A program made the position numbers and the translations under genes. The notes beneath the pieces are model-generated. The model was not told where the DNA came from. It was given only the letters and a program-made list of their open reading frames with translations, and did not search any database. 64,000 nucleotides of DNA from Paraburkholderia sartisoli. Its GTDB lineage: Bacteria; Pseudomonadota; Gammaproteobacteria; Burkholderiales; Burkholderiaceae. The stretch lies in NCBI RefSeq assembly GCF_900107685.1, contig NZ_FNRQ01000006.1, forward strand, positions 248,001 to 312,000, in the 5' to 3' direction. How positions within the stretch are numbered: the stretch's first letter is position 1; the number at the start of each line of letters is the position of its first letter. Below are positions 16,551-25,306 of the stretch, piece after piece.

Positions 16551-17758
16551 GGCTTTGGTTTCCTGCTTTCGCTTTCCAACGCGTGTACCTTGAGCACGTC
16601 GCGCCCGACGATCAGTTGCTGCACTTCAGTCGCGCCTTCGTAGATACGCAGCGCGCGAATCTCGCGATACAGCATTTCGACGGCCGTGCCGCTTTGCACG
16701 CCCATGCCGCCCCACAACTGGACGGCCGCATCGATCACCTGCTGCGCGCCTTCGCTTGCATGCCACTTCGCCATCGCCGCTTCGCGCGTGACGGTTTCGC
16801 CCTGATCGCGCAGCCACGCGGCGCGATAGACGAGCAGGGCGCTGCTGTCGATGGTCAAGGCCATCTGCGCGAGCTTTGCCTGCGTCAGCTGAAAATCGCC
16901 GAGCGTCTGACCGAACATCTTGCGCGACGCCGCGCGTTCAAGCCCTGCTTCCATCGCATGACGCGCGAATCCAAGCGATGCCGCCGCAACGGACGTACGA
17001 AAGATATCGAGCGTGCGCATCGCGATCTTGAAACCCTCGCCGGGTGCGCCGAGCATCTGGCTGCGCGGCACGCGCGCGCCGGTAAAGCGAAGACGTGCCA
17101 GTGGATGCGGCGCGATCACGTCGATGCGTTCCGCGATTTCCAGGCCCGGCGCATCCGCATCGATGACAAACGCGCTGATGCCGCGCGCGCCGGGTGCTTC
17201 GCCGGTTCGCGCGAAGACAACGTAAAAATCCGCGATGCCGCCGTTGGAAATCCACGTCTTTTCGCCGTCGAGCACGTAGGCATCGCCGTCCATGCGCGCT
17301 GAGAGCGCCATCGCGGCGACGTCCGACCCGGCCTCGGGTTCGGAGAGCGCGAATGCGGCAATCGCCGTGCCGCTGGCCACGCGAGGTAAATAGCGCTGCT
17401 TTTGCTCATGCGTACCCGCCAGTGAAATCGCGCCGGAGCCGAGGCCCTGCATCGCAAGCGCGAAATCGGCGAGACCGGAATGTTTAGCGAGCGTTTCGCG
17501 CAGCAGGCACACTGCGCGTGTGTCGATCGTGTCGCCATGACCACCGTAAGCGACGCCGCCGACGCCGTATTTCAGCCAGCCCGCTTCGCCCAGCGCACGC
17601 ACCAGATGGCGACAGGTCGTGTCGACGTCATCGTGCTTTTCGTCACGAAGATGCGCGCTGGCCCACGCCTCGATGCCGGCCGCGAGTTCGCGATGACGGT
17701 CTTCAAAGAACGGCCACGCGAGCGCGTCGTGCATGTCCGGTTTAGCGAAAGCGTTCAA
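16547..17758 (-). CDS. Acyl-CoA dehydrogenase
   Basis: The protein has 403 residues, the usual size. It shows FALSEPEAGSD (FAD/substrate loop), GEKTWISNGGIADFY, and the C-terminal LYREIRALRIYEGATEVQQLI region that ends the FAD-binding helix bundle. The start is set at TTG 17758 because AAGGAG lies 6 bases upstream and it follows the hydratase stop by one base (TGAGTTG). A GTG or ATG further in would lose N-terminal residues. It likely oxidises a ring-opened CoA thioester in a beta-oxidation-like stage. Confidence 0.87.
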   Translation of the reverse strand: MNAFAKPDMHDALAWPFFEDRHRELAAGIEAWASAHLRDEKHDDVDTTCRHLVRALGEAGWLKYGVGGVAYGGHGDTIDTRAVCLLRETLAKHSGLADFALAMQGLGSGAISLAGTHEQKQRYLPRVASGTAIAAFALSEPEAGSDVAAMALSARMDGDAYVLDGEKTWISNGGIADFYVVFARTGEAPGARGISAFVIDADAPGLEIAERIDVIAPHPLARLRFTGARVPRSQMLGAPGEGFKIAMRTLDIFRTSVAAASLGFARHAMEAGLERAASRKMFGQTLGDFQLTQAKLAQMALTIDSSALLVYRAAWLRDQGETVTREAAMAKWHASEGAQQVIDAAVQLWGGMGVQSGTAVEMLYREIRALRIYEGATEVQQLIVGRDVLKVHALESESRKPKP

Positions 17759-17759
17759 C

Positions 17760-18611
17760 TCAGTCTCCTTCGAACACAGGGCGCGACTTCGCCGCAAGCG
17801 CGCGATATGCGCGATCGAAGTCGCGTGTACTCATGCAGATCGCCTGCGCCTGCGCTTCGGATTCAATGGCTTCGTCGACGCTCATGCTCCATTCCTGATG
17901 CAGCATCTTCTTCGTGACGCCATGCGCGAACGTCGGACCGGCGACGAGTTCGGCCGCGAGCTTCGCGGCTTCGTCGAGTAGCGCGGCTGGCTCGCACAGG
18001 CGGTTGTAGAAGCCCCATGCGAGGCCTTCCTCGCCGCTGGCGGAGCGCCCCGTGAGCAGCAGTTCGGTTGCGCGCCCCTGGCCGATGATGCGCGGCAGGA
18101 TCGAGCACGCGCCCATGTCGCAGCCCGCAAGACCGACGCGCGAAAACAGGAACGCGAGTTTGCTGCGGGCAGTGCCGAGCCTGAGATCGGACGCCATCGC
18201 GAGAATCGCGCCGGCGCCGGCGCACACGCCGTCGACAGCGGCGACGACCGGTTGCGGACAATGACGGATCGCCTTCACGAGGTCGCCCGTCATGCGCGTG
18301 AACATCAGCAGTTCCGGCATGGGCAGGTCGATCAGTGGGCCGATGATTTCATGCACGTCGCCGCCCGAACAGAAGTTTTCGCCCGCACCGTGGATCACGA
18401 CGGCCTTCACGTCGGTTGCATACGCCAGTTGGCGAAAGAGGTCGCGCAGTTCCGCGTACGACTCGAACGTCAGCGGATTCTTGCGCTCGGGACGGTTCAA
18501 CGTGACCGTCGCGACGCCTGCACTGACCGACCATCCGAAATGCCGTGCTTCATGGTTCGCGAGCGTCACGCGATTACCCGCGAGGAGCGCATCGGCGTTG
18601 TGTTGTGTCAT
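17760..18611 (-). CDS. Enoyl-CoA hydratase/isomerase family protein
   Basis: This 283-residue crotonase-fold protein has the oxyanion-hole segments HGAGENFCSGGDVHEI and AVDGVCAGAGAILAMASDLR, and GLAGCDMGACSILPRIIG in place of the usual glutamate loop. Such proteins hydrate, isomerise or hydrolyse CoA thioesters, including ring opening by C-C hydrolysis. It lies between MarR and the dehydrogenase in the operon. A ring-cleaving or hydrating role on the dearomatised CoA ester fits but is not proven. Confidence 0.88.
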   Translation of the reverse strand: MTQHNADALLAGNRVTLANHEARHFGWSVSAGVATVTLNRPERKNPLTFESYAELRDLFRQLAYATDVKAVVIHGAGENFCSGGDVHEIIGPLIDLPMPELLMFTRMTGDLVKAIRHCPQPVVAAVDGVCAGAGAILAMASDLRLGTARSKLAFLFSRVGLAGCDMGACSILPRIIGQGRATELLLTGRSASGEEGLAWGFYNRLCEPAALLDEAAKLAAELVAGPTFAHGVTKKMLHQEWSMSVDEAIESEAQAQAICMSTRDFDRAYRALAAKSRPVFEGD

Positions 18612-18638
18612 GAACGTCTCCCTTCAATTTTGTTCGTG

Positions 18639-19196
18639 TCAGTTGCCGAGGTTGTCGAGTAGATGCTTCTTGAGCTTGCCGAGCCGGCCATGTACCCGCG
18701 ATTTCTCTTCGAGATCGAGGCCACCGAACATTTCGACAACCCATTGTTCGTGCGCGATCGCCATCCTGTCGAACGACTTGCGGCCTTCCGCCGTGAGCTT
18801 CACGCTGATCGAACGACGGTCGTTCGGATCGACGCCGCGCACGACAAGACCTTCTTTTTCGAGCTGATCCGTGATGCCCGTTACGTTGCCGCCCGTCACC
18901 ATCATCCGGCGCGACAGCTCGGTCATCTTCAGTCCATCGGGATGACGTTCGAGCTGGGCCATCAGGTCGAAGCGCGGCAACGTCGTGTCGAATTCGGTGC
19001 GCAGACGCTTGCGCAATTCCGCCTGCACGAGATTGGTCGTGGTCAGCATGCGCAGCCACAGGCGCAGGCCCATGTGACTGTCCGTGCCTGTGCTCATCTC
19101 GAGATCGACAACGTTATCGGCCGGCTTGGCGACGCCTTTACGCGTCGTCTTTGCTTCAGAGGTGGCGGCTTTCTTCACTTTCGCGACGGGGCTCAT
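18639..19196 (-). CDS. MarR-family regulator of the 2-aminobenzoyl-CoA operon
   Basis: This 185-residue MarR protein has the winged-helix core TTLPRFDLMAQLERHPDGLKMTELSRRMMVTGGNVTGITDQLEKEGLV, wing VDPNDRRSISVKLT and a C-terminal dimer helix. An N-terminal basic extension of about 35 residues (KVKKAATSEAKTTRK) is unusual. The start at 19196 overlaps the SDR stop by 4 bases. MarR proteins of aryl-CoA operons typically respond to the CoA thioester, so repression of the promoter at 22378 relieved by 2-aminobenzoyl-CoA is a reasonable model (inference). Confidence 0.88.
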   Translation of the reverse strand: MSPVAKVKKAATSEAKTTRKGVAKPADNVVDLEMSTGTDSHMGLRLWLRMLTTTNLVQAELRKRLRTEFDTTLPRFDLMAQLERHPDGLKMTELSRRMMVTGGNVTGITDQLEKEGLVVRGVDPNDRRSISVKLTAEGRKSFDRMAIAHEQWVVEMFGGLDLEEKSRVHGRLGKLKKHLLDNLGN

Positions 19197-19978
19197 TCTA
19201 TTTCTCCGCCTGAAACCGAGATCGATTGTCCGGTGATTGCGTCGGAGCCCGCGCCGCACAGCCAGAGCACGCTGTTCGCGACTTCCTCCGGCGCGACGAA
19301 GCGACGTTGCGGGTTCTGACGCAGCAGCGCTTCGCGCGCCTGCTGCTCGCTGCGTGAGGTCGTCGCGGTGATCTGGTCCAGCGACGCGCGCAGCAGTTCC
19401 GTTTCGGTATAGCCGGGACACACCGCGTTCACGGTGATGCCTTGTGTCGCCACCTCGCGCGCGAGCGAACGTGTGAGCCCGATCACGCCGTGTTTCGCGG
19501 CGCAATAGGCCGCGACGTACGCGTAACCCGTTTGCCCCGCCGTGCTCGCCACGTTGACGATGCGGCCCGCGCTGCGTTCCAGCATCGCGGGCAACACCGC
19601 GCGCGTACACAGAAAAACGCCAGTGAGATTCACGTCGAGCATGCGTTGCCAGAGCGCCATGTCGGTTCGCGCGAACGGTGCTGCCTGTGCCTGACCCGCG
19701 TTGTTGACGAGCACGTCCACCGCACCCAGGCGCGTGGTCGCTTCAGCAAATGCTGCCGTGACCGCCGTTTCCTGCGTGACGTCGACGCTCACGATGCTCA
19801 CTTCGCCGGCACCGCTCAACGCTGCACGTTGTGCTTCCAGCTTTGCCGTGTCGCGGCCCATCAGCGTGACGCGTGCGCCCGCGCGCACGAGCGCGGCCGC
19901 GGTTGCCGCGCCAATACCGCTGCCGCCGCCCGTGACGACCGCGTGTCGTCCTTCAACGCCCTGCCATGCATGGTTCAC
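19193..19978 (-). CDS. Short-chain dehydrogenase (3-hydroxyacyl-CoA dehydrogenase type)
   Basis: This 261-residue classical SDR has TGGGSGIGAATA for NAD binding, NNAGQAQ, the catalytic YCAAK motif and the end GQSISVSGGEIE. It overlaps its upstream gene (the monooxygenase/reductase) and its downstream MarR gene by 4 bases each. In the aerobic 2-aminobenzoate pathway a 3-hydroxyacyl-CoA dehydrogenase step is expected after hydration, which suits this gene. Confidence 0.88.
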   Translation of the reverse strand: MNHAWQGVEGRHAVVTGGGSGIGAATAAALVRAGARVTLMGRDTAKLEAQRAALSGAGEVSIVSVDVTQETAVTAAFAEATTRLGAVDVLVNNAGQAQAAPFARTDMALWQRMLDVNLTGVFLCTRAVLPAMLERSAGRIVNVASTAGQTGYAYVAAYCAAKHGVIGLTRSLAREVATQGITVNAVCPGYTETELLRASLDQITATTSRSEQQAREALLRQNPQRRFVAPEEVANSVLWLCGAGSDAITGQSISVSGGEIE

Positions 19979-22347
19979 GATGTGCCCTCCGCGCGCTGCG
20001 CGCGTTCCTGCGGCGAAAACCGCGCGTTTTCCGCGGCCTGGGCGCGCTCGCGCTCAAGGTTGCGTTCAAGCTGCGATTTCGCGGCGGTGTACTGCTTCGG
20101 CCACGCGATGTCGAAATAGCCGATACGTGCAGCCTCGTTGAGCGTCCACGATGGATTCGCCAGATGCGGACGCGCAACCGCGCACAGATCGGCGCGCCCC
20201 GCCGCGATGATGCTGTTGACGTGATCCGCTTCCGAAATCGCGCCGACCGCGATCGTGGCGATGCCCGCTTCGTTACGGATGCGATCGGCGAACGGCGTCT
20301 GAAACATGCGGCCGTACACGGGCTTTTCTTCCTTGCTGACCTGTCCCGACGACACGTCGATCATGTCAGCGCCGGCCGCCTTGAACGCGCGGGCGATGGC
20401 GACGGCGTCATCCGGTGTCGTGCCACCGTCTACCCAGTCGTGCGCGGAAATGCGGACCGAAATCGGCTTGCCGGCAGGCCAGACCTTGCGGATCGCGGTG
20501 AACACCTGCAGCGGATAACGCAGACGGTTTTCGAGCGAGCCGCCGTATTCATCGGTTCGATGGTTGGTGAGCGGGGAAAGGAAGCTCGACAGGAAATAGC
20601 CATGCGCGCAATGCAGTTCGAGCCAGTCGAAGGAAGCCTCAGCGGCCATTTCCGTCGCGCGCACGAATTGCGCCTCGATCGTGCGCAGGTCGTCGTGCGT
20701 CGCTTCGCGCGACCACTGGCTCACGCCGCGCAGATACTGTTGCGGCGAGGCGGAAACCAGCGGCCAGTTGTTGTCGGGCAGCGGTTGATCGATGCCTTCC
20801 CACGCGACGCGCGTCGATGCCTTGGCACCCGCGTGCCCCAGCTGCAAACCGATTTTTGCATCCGACTGCGCGTGGACGAAGTCGACAATCCGTCTCCAGG
20901 CCTGGAGATGTTCAGGGGCGTACATGCCGGGACATCCGGGCGTGATGCGCGCCTGTGCGGAGACACACGTCATCTCCGTCATGACGAGCGCCGCGCCACC
21001 CATCGCACGTGCGCCGAGATGCATCAGGTGATAGTCGCCCGCGATGCCATCGACCGCCGAATACTGTGCCATCGGCGAAACGACGACGCGATTCTTCAAC
21101 GTGATGCCGCGCAACGTGAACGGCGTGAACATCGGCGGGACCGGGCGGTTGCTTTCGGCGCGCGTCATGCCGGCTTCGCTTGCGAGCCAGTCCTCGAACT
21201 GCGAGACGTAACGCGCGTCGCGCGCGCGAAGGTTTTCGTGAGAGATGCGCTGCGAGCGCGTGAGCAGCGAATACGCGAACTGCTCCGGATCGAACGACGT
21301 ATAGCGGTCGACGTTCTCGAACCATTCCGTCGAATTGCGCGCGGCGTTCTGGATGCGCAGAACGTCGACGCTGCGGACTTCGGTGTAATGCGTGAGCGCA
21401 TCGCTGAGGTTCTCGGGATGCGCGCCGATGCTGCTGGCCAGTTCGATCGCGTCTTCGAGTGCGAGCTTCGTACCCGAGCCGATCGAGAAGTGCGCGGTGT
21501 GCGCCGCATCGCCCATGAGGACAACCGGCGTGGTGCCGCCGTCGGCTCGCGGCTTCCAGTGCACCCACTCCTTGTTGATGACGCGCGGAAAGCGGATCCA
21601 TTGCGACGAGCCGCGCAAGTGGCTTGCGTTCGAAAGCAGCGGATTGCCGTCGAGGTATTTTGCGAAGAGGCGCTCGCAGAACGTGATGCCTTCTTCCTTG
21701 CTCATTTCATCGAGACCCGCGGCGCGCCACACGTGCTCGGGTGTTTCGACGATGAACGTCGACGTGCTGTCGTCGAAACGGTATGCGTGTGCCTGGAACC
21801 AGCCCCATTCGGTTTCTTCGAAGGCGAACGTGAACGCGTCGAAGAGCTTTTTCGTGCCGAGCCAGACGAAGCGGCAGTTGCGCATGTCGATGTCGGGCTG
21901 GTACGTGGCGACGTATTTCTGGCGGATCGCGCTGTTGGCGCCGTCGCAGGCGATGATCAGGTCGGCTTCGTAGACGTCGTCATCGGTGACCTGGGTTTCG
22001 AAGACGAGCTTGACACCCAGTTCCTCGCAACGCGCCTGCAGGATATTGAGCAGACGTTTGCGACCGATGCCGCAAAAGCCGTGGCCCGACGAGCGGACCT
22101 GCTTGCCGCGAAAGTTGATCTCGATGTCGTCCCAGTGGTTGAACGCGTCGAGGATACTGTCGGCGCTGGGCGCGTCGGCCGCGCGCAGGTTGCCGAGTGT
22201 CTGGTCGGAAAACACGACGCCCCAGCCGAAGGTGTCATACGGACGGTTGCGTTCGACAACCGTCACCTCGTGCTGCGGGTTCCGGCCCTTCATCAACAGC
22301 CCGAAATACAGGCCAGCCGGGCCTCCTCCAATACAGACGATACGCAT
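19975..22347 (-). CDS. abmA: Two-domain 2-aminobenzoyl-CoA monooxygenase/reductase (salicylyl-CoA 5-hydroxylase-like)
   Basis: The protein has 790 residues. Residues 1 to about 395 are an FAD monooxygenase of the PHBH class (VCIGGGPAGLYFGLLMKG at the N terminus, DLIIACDGANSAIRQ, LMGDAAHTAHFSIGSGTKLA). Residues of about 400-760 are an Old Yellow Enzyme-type FMN reductase (MFTPFTLRGITLKNRVVVSP, ELHCAHGYFLSSFLSP, YGGSLENR). This is the exact layout of the Azoarcus 2-aminobenzoyl-CoA enzyme, which hydroxylates and then reduces the ring. A GGAG site lies 7 bases before the ATG. It is the first gene of the operon. Salicylyl-CoA is the alternative substrate. Confidence 0.88.
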   Translation of the reverse strand: MRIVCIGGGPAGLYFGLLMKGRNPQHEVTVVERNRPYDTFGWGVVFSDQTLGNLRAADAPSADSILDAFNHWDDIEINFRGKQVRSSGHGFCGIGRKRLLNILQARCEELGVKLVFETQVTDDDVYEADLIIACDGANSAIRQKYVATYQPDIDMRNCRFVWLGTKKLFDAFTFAFEETEWGWFQAHAYRFDDSTSTFIVETPEHVWRAAGLDEMSKEEGITFCERLFAKYLDGNPLLSNASHLRGSSQWIRFPRVINKEWVHWKPRADGGTTPVVLMGDAAHTAHFSIGSGTKLALEDAIELASSIGAHPENLSDALTHYTEVRSVDVLRIQNAARNSTEWFENVDRYTSFDPEQFAYSLLTRSQRISHENLRARDARYVSQFEDWLASEAGMTRAESNRPVPPMFTPFTLRGITLKNRVVVSPMAQYSAVDGIAGDYHLMHLGARAMGGAALVMTEMTCVSAQARITPGCPGMYAPEHLQAWRRIVDFVHAQSDAKIGLQLGHAGAKASTRVAWEGIDQPLPDNNWPLVSASPQQYLRGVSQWSREATHDDLRTIEAQFVRATEMAAEASFDWLELHCAHGYFLSSFLSPLTNHRTDEYGGSLENRLRYPLQVFTAIRKVWPAGKPISVRISAHDWVDGGTTPDDAVAIARAFKAAGADMIDVSSGQVSKEEKPVYGRMFQTPFADRIRNEAGIATIAVGAISEADHVNSIIAAGRADLCAVARPHLANPSWTLNEAARIGYFDIAWPKQYTAAKSQLERNLERERAQAAENARFSPQERAQRAEGTS

Positions 22348-22377
22348 GCCGTGCTCCAGACGTGGATTTCTGGATTT

Positions 22378-22406
22378 AATTTAGTCGTAGATAGTTTAGA
22401 TGTCAA
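22378..22406 (-). promoter_or_regulatory. Sigma70-type promoter of the 2-aminobenzoyl-CoA operon
   Basis: On the minus strand TTGACA (complement of 22401-22406) and TAAATT (complement of 22378-22383) are 17 bases apart. The -10 lies about 30 bases before the ATG at 22347. An AT-rich stretch with TCTAAAC and TAAATT arms overlaps the spacer, a plausible MarR site. Confidence 0.6.
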
Positions 22407-22947
22407 GTAAATGGAGGGGTGGGTGGTGAGACTTGCGACGAGCGGTGATCGGAAGAAATAAAGTCGGTCGAAGAAAAATATAGACGGTCGTGAGGATCTG
22501 ACAGTCTGTAAAGTCAACTTTTCCTTCTTGAGAGGCTGATCCGAGACAATGAACTCAGTCACCCGCTTCTCTGCCTGACATACCCGAAAGGGACGGAACA
22601 ACGTTGAAAAATGTCGGAATCTGGCGGAGTCGGTGACGGTGGGAGCAGATAGGTGTGAACAAAAAATTGTTCTTACGTTTAATCAACAAATTGTTCACGC
22701 AAATGGGCTTTTTTGCCTTCACTCCACGCGGCTTAATTCTTTGATTTAAAATAGGAATCACGGAACTTCGCCACGCAAGAGCGAACGTGCAGATGTGTGC
22801 AAATCCGTGAGGTGAGGGGTCGCCCTAGACGGCTCCTTCGCGGGAACACTCCGGAACCCTGCTTGATATAGCGACTGTCGCTGACAGAGCTTTCGTACTC
22901 GTCGGCCTAGCTGCTAGACGGAAATGTCTTCCTTGGATATTCGTCCG
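22407..22947. other. Intergenic junction between backbone and accessory island
   Basis: No convincing gene is seen. Composition turns AT-richer here. Two imperfect direct repeats (GAAGAAATAAAGTCGGTC and GAAGAAAAATATAGACGGTC, around 22454-22493) and a long imperfect palindrome at 22655-22698 are the only structure. The island edge may lie in this stretch, but no terminal repeats could be matched to another site. Confidence 0.4.
22655..22698. repeat. Imperfect palindrome with GTGAACAA / TTGTTCAC arms
   Basis: GTGAACAA at 22655 and TTGTTCAC ending at 22698 are exact 8-base inverted arms, with further internal AAATTGTTC/AACAAATT symmetry. The same TGTGAACA core recurs near 42508, 51324 and 51632 in the island. 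It could be a protein-binding site or a transposon-end motif; neither is shown. Confidence 0.4.
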
Positions 22948-23460
22948 CTAAAGTCTGCGGTATAGAAGGTGCTGTCGTCGCTTCGACAGTTCTCTAAGAA
23001 TTTCGAGTTCCACCGCCCAGGCCGGATATTCTTCCGGCCACTCCCTTGCCAGCAACACCACCGCCTCTCGCATCCGGACTCGCAGCGCCGTCTCGTCGCG
23101 ACTCGACCCCACGCTGCCCACCCTCATTTGCGCGCAACCAACCCGGTCCATCGCCCGGCGTAAGCGCACGAAGCTGGCATCAGAAATCTGCAGGTCTCGT
23201 GCAGCCACCTCAATGTCGGTCATCGCGTCCGTCAGGACGTACGCGAGCAGGTCGGCGAGACGCTTCTTGGTGTGAGTGAGCGCCCACTTTCGACCGAATT
23301 TGCTGTCGTTAGGATTGAGTGTTTCATGGCCAATACAGCGATGATTTTTATGCGAACTCGCTAAACGAATGCAGCGATTCGATTGATGGTGGCACTCTGC
23401 TGTACGTAGCTGCTGCCGTTCCGGGCCGCCGTTGTACGCGCAACCAAATTCTGGTATCAA
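22948..23460 (-). CDS. Hypothetical alpha-helical protein (start uncertain)
   Basis: The C-terminal 110 residues look like a real helical domain. They are rich in Ala, Leu, Arg and Glu and have a recognisable helix-turn-helix-like stretch (MTDIEVAARDLQISDASFVRLRRAM). The frame stays open far upstream into the 116-bp repeat, with no clear ATG. TTG at 23460 is used here, giving about 170 residues. No family was recognised. It faces away from the reverse transcriptase gene, and the repeats lie between the two genes. Confidence 0.4.
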   Translation of the reverse strand: MIPEFGCAYNGGPERQQLRTAECHHQSNRCIRLASSHKNHRCIGHETLNPNDSKFGRKWALTHTKKRLADLLAYVLTDAMTDIEVAARDLQISDASFVRLRRAMDRVGCAQMRVGSVGSSRDETALRVRMREAVVLLAREWPEEYPAWAVELEILRELSKRRQHLLYRRL

Positions 23461-23474
23461 TACTGCAGTTCTTC

Positions 23475-23590
23475 TGTGCCTCGTGCTGAGTGGTCCGGCC
23501 TCCGGAACCGCAAATTCGCACGGAGCGCCCGGCGTGCAGCAATGTCTCGCCGGACGGGTCAGCCATAGCATCGGCGCGCCCGCAGGAAAC
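23475..23590. repeat. 116-bp direct repeat, copy 1
   Basis: This copy is identical base for base to 23821-23936. It begins TGTGCCTCGTGCTGAG and ends CGCGCCCGCAGGAAAC. It lies 230 bases before copy 2, both ahead of the reverse transcriptase gene. No coding role is evident, although minus-strand frames run through both copies. Confidence 0.95.
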
Positions 23591-23591
23591 G

Positions 23592-23682
23592 GCCCAAGCC
23601 TCGCAGTCAGCCGGAACACCGTAGCTTCAGCCGTTTTGAGGTCGCATTGGACGGTCGGTAGACTTTATTTTCAGGCTTGGGC
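23592..23682. ncRNA. Candidate structured RNA or hairpin between the repeats
   Basis: GCCCAAGCCT (23592-23601) pairs perfectly with AGGCTTGGGC (23673-23682) around 71 bases. The segment begins right after repeat copy 1 and lies about 320 bases before the reverse transcriptase start. Non-coding RNAs are encoded next to retron and several defence RT genes, so a template or cofactor RNA is possible. Only the stem is seen; transcription is unproven. Confidence 0.3.
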
Positions 23683-23820
23683 GGCCTTGACGCTTCGCGG
23701 CGCTTGCCAGCTCGGGCAAAAACCCTAGAATTGGAGGCGAAAGTGACGTTTCAGGCCGAAAGCAAAAACGTGCCAGCGGTTGGCGCGTCAGCGGCGGCGT
23801 GTCCGTTTGCGCTTTGTTCT

Positions 23821-23936
23821 TGTGCCTCGTGCTGAGTGGTCCGGCCTCCGGAACCGCAAATTCGCACGGAGCGCCCGGCGTGCAGCAATGTCTCGCCGGA
23901 CGGGTCAGCCATAGCATCGGCGCGCCCGCAGGAAAC
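23821..23936. repeat. 116-bp direct repeat, copy 2
   Basis: This is the second identical copy (see 23475-23590), ending 65 bases before the reverse transcriptase ATG. Perfect identity in a region where other sequences are decaying suggests a recent duplication or active maintenance. Confidence 0.95.
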
Positions 23937-24001
23937 TGACTCCTCGGGCTTGGGGCAAGCTTACCAATGCGGCCCCGTACCCAACATAAGAAGCAAAAAG
24001 A

Positions 24002-25306
24002 ATGGGTATCCTGTACAGGAAGGTTGGCCGCAAACCGAACCTCCGCAAAGCAGCGCGTTCAGTGCTCGCCAACGCCCTGATTTCCACCTCTGAAAGCACC
24101 CGGGACGAAGCGAAGCAATTTCAGCTGCGGCTCGAGCAGAATATCAGCGACCTTCGCAAACAACTGGTAGCCGGGACCTTCGAGTTTCCGCCGGCTCGCG
24201 GCGTCGCCGCCCGGAAACCCGGCAAGACGACTAGGCGGCCCATTGTGATTGCGCCGATTGCGTCCCGTGTCGTACAGCGAGCGATTCTTGATGTGCTGAC
24301 CGGCTTGCCTTTCGTTCAGAGTATCCAGAAAAAGGCGTGGAATCACGGTGGCGTAAAAGACGGCGGGGTCGCGAAGGCTATCGCCCAAACCTACGAAGGC
24401 GCCATTCGATACCAGTACTACGTTAGAACCGACATCAAGGATTTTTTTACGCAAGTTCCAAAAGAGGACCTGCTGGCAATCGTCACGAAGTACACGGACG
24501 ACCCGGAGTTCGACGCACTGCTGATGCGGGCAGTCAATGTTGAACTTGATAACCTTGCCGAGCTGCGCGAGCACAAAGATATTTTTCCACTAGCGTCTCG
24601 CGGCGTTGCACAAGGTTCTTGCCTGTCGCCGCTCCTGTGCAACTTGCTTCTCCACGACATAGACGAGCAGCTAAATACGGGCGGCATGATGTCGGTACGC
24701 TATATCGACGACCTGATAATTTTTGCGCCCAATCGGAGTCGTGCGTTGAAAGGCTTGAAGCAGCTCAAGCATGAACTCAAGCGATTTGGGCTTGATGCTT
24801 ACGACCCGCCGACAAAGGGTAGTCCTGCAGCCTCGGCAAAGGCTGCGGCGGGGGAAACCAAGAAGGGGTTCTCTTTTCTTGGCTGCGACATATCTCCAGA
24901 GGCCATCTCGCCGGGGAAGCGTGCCCGCGGCTCGTTGCTAGCCAAGGTGGACGCTCTCTGCAACAAAGCGCTCACGAGTCAGCGACATCTGAAGACCGGC
25001 ACGTCGGAGCCGATGACGTTAGCCTCCGACCCGACGCTGCTCAGCACGCTCTGGCGCGTTTCCAACACGGTCCGCGCCTGGGGTGCAGCGTTCTCTTTCT
25101 GTACGGACCACCGCATCTTCCGACAGCTGGATGCGGATGTTGCGGAGAAAGTGGGCGATTTCCGGCGTTTATGGCGAGCAAAGACGAGTTTGCTCAGCGC
25201 CGCGGACCGTCAGCGTCTGATGGGAATGAGTCTGCTGGACGACACGAACTTCGATATGTTATTTGCGGAATTAGTGGCTTCGCGGGGCGGAACCCGAAGG
25301 ACTTAG
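24002..25306 (+). CDS. Reverse transcriptase of defence/unknown group
   Basis: The protein has 434 residues with all RT palm motifs in order: RPIVIAPIASRVVQRAILDVL (fingers), YVRTDIKDFFTQVP (first catalytic Asp at residue 144), GVAQGSCLSPLLCNLLLHDID, and YIDDLIIF (catalytic pair at 236-237), followed by a thumb-like FSFLGCDI region. The retron NAxxH and VTG signatures are absent, as are the maturase and endonuclease domains of group II introns. That leaves a stand-alone RT of an unknown or DRT-like group. The RBS is weak. The duplicated 116-bp repeats lie directly upstream. Confidence 0.88.
   Translation: MGILYRKVGRKPNLRKAARSVLANALISTSESTRDEAKQFQLRLEQNISDLRKQLVAGTFEFPPARGVAARKPGKTTRRPIVIAPIASRVVQRAILDVLTGLPFVQSIQKKAWNHGGVKDGGVAKAIAQTYEGAIRYQYYVRTDIKDFFTQVPKEDLLAIVTKYTDDPEFDALLMRAVNVELDNLAELREHKDIFPLASRGVAQGSCLSPLLCNLLLHDIDEQLNTGGMMSVRYIDDLIIFAPNRSRALKGLKQLKHELKRFGLDAYDPPTKGSPAASAKAAAGETKKGFSFLGCDISPEAISPGKRARGSLLAKVDALCNKALTSQRHLKTGTSEPMTLASDPTLLSTLWRVSNTVRAWGAAFSFCTDHRIFRQLDADVAEKVGDFRRLWRAKTSLLSAADRQRLMGMSLLDDTNFDMLFAELVASRGGTRRT

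Noticed and set aside
19966..22410. 814-codon plus-strand frame opposite the monooxygenase/reductase
   Set aside because: It mirrors the real gene, has shadow-like composition and no domain.
23627..23917. Minus-strand frame over the second repeat as a gene
   Set aside because: Its shared part is just the repeat read backwards, with no RBS or domain; the same residues appear in the frame over copy 1.
23475..25306. Classical retron
   Set aside because: The RT lacks the NAxxH and VTG signatures, and no typical msr/msd with a priming G was recognised. A different RT group is more likely.
24002..25306. Group II intron
   Set aside because: No maturase or endonuclease domain follows the RT and no intron domain V hairpin was recognised downstream.
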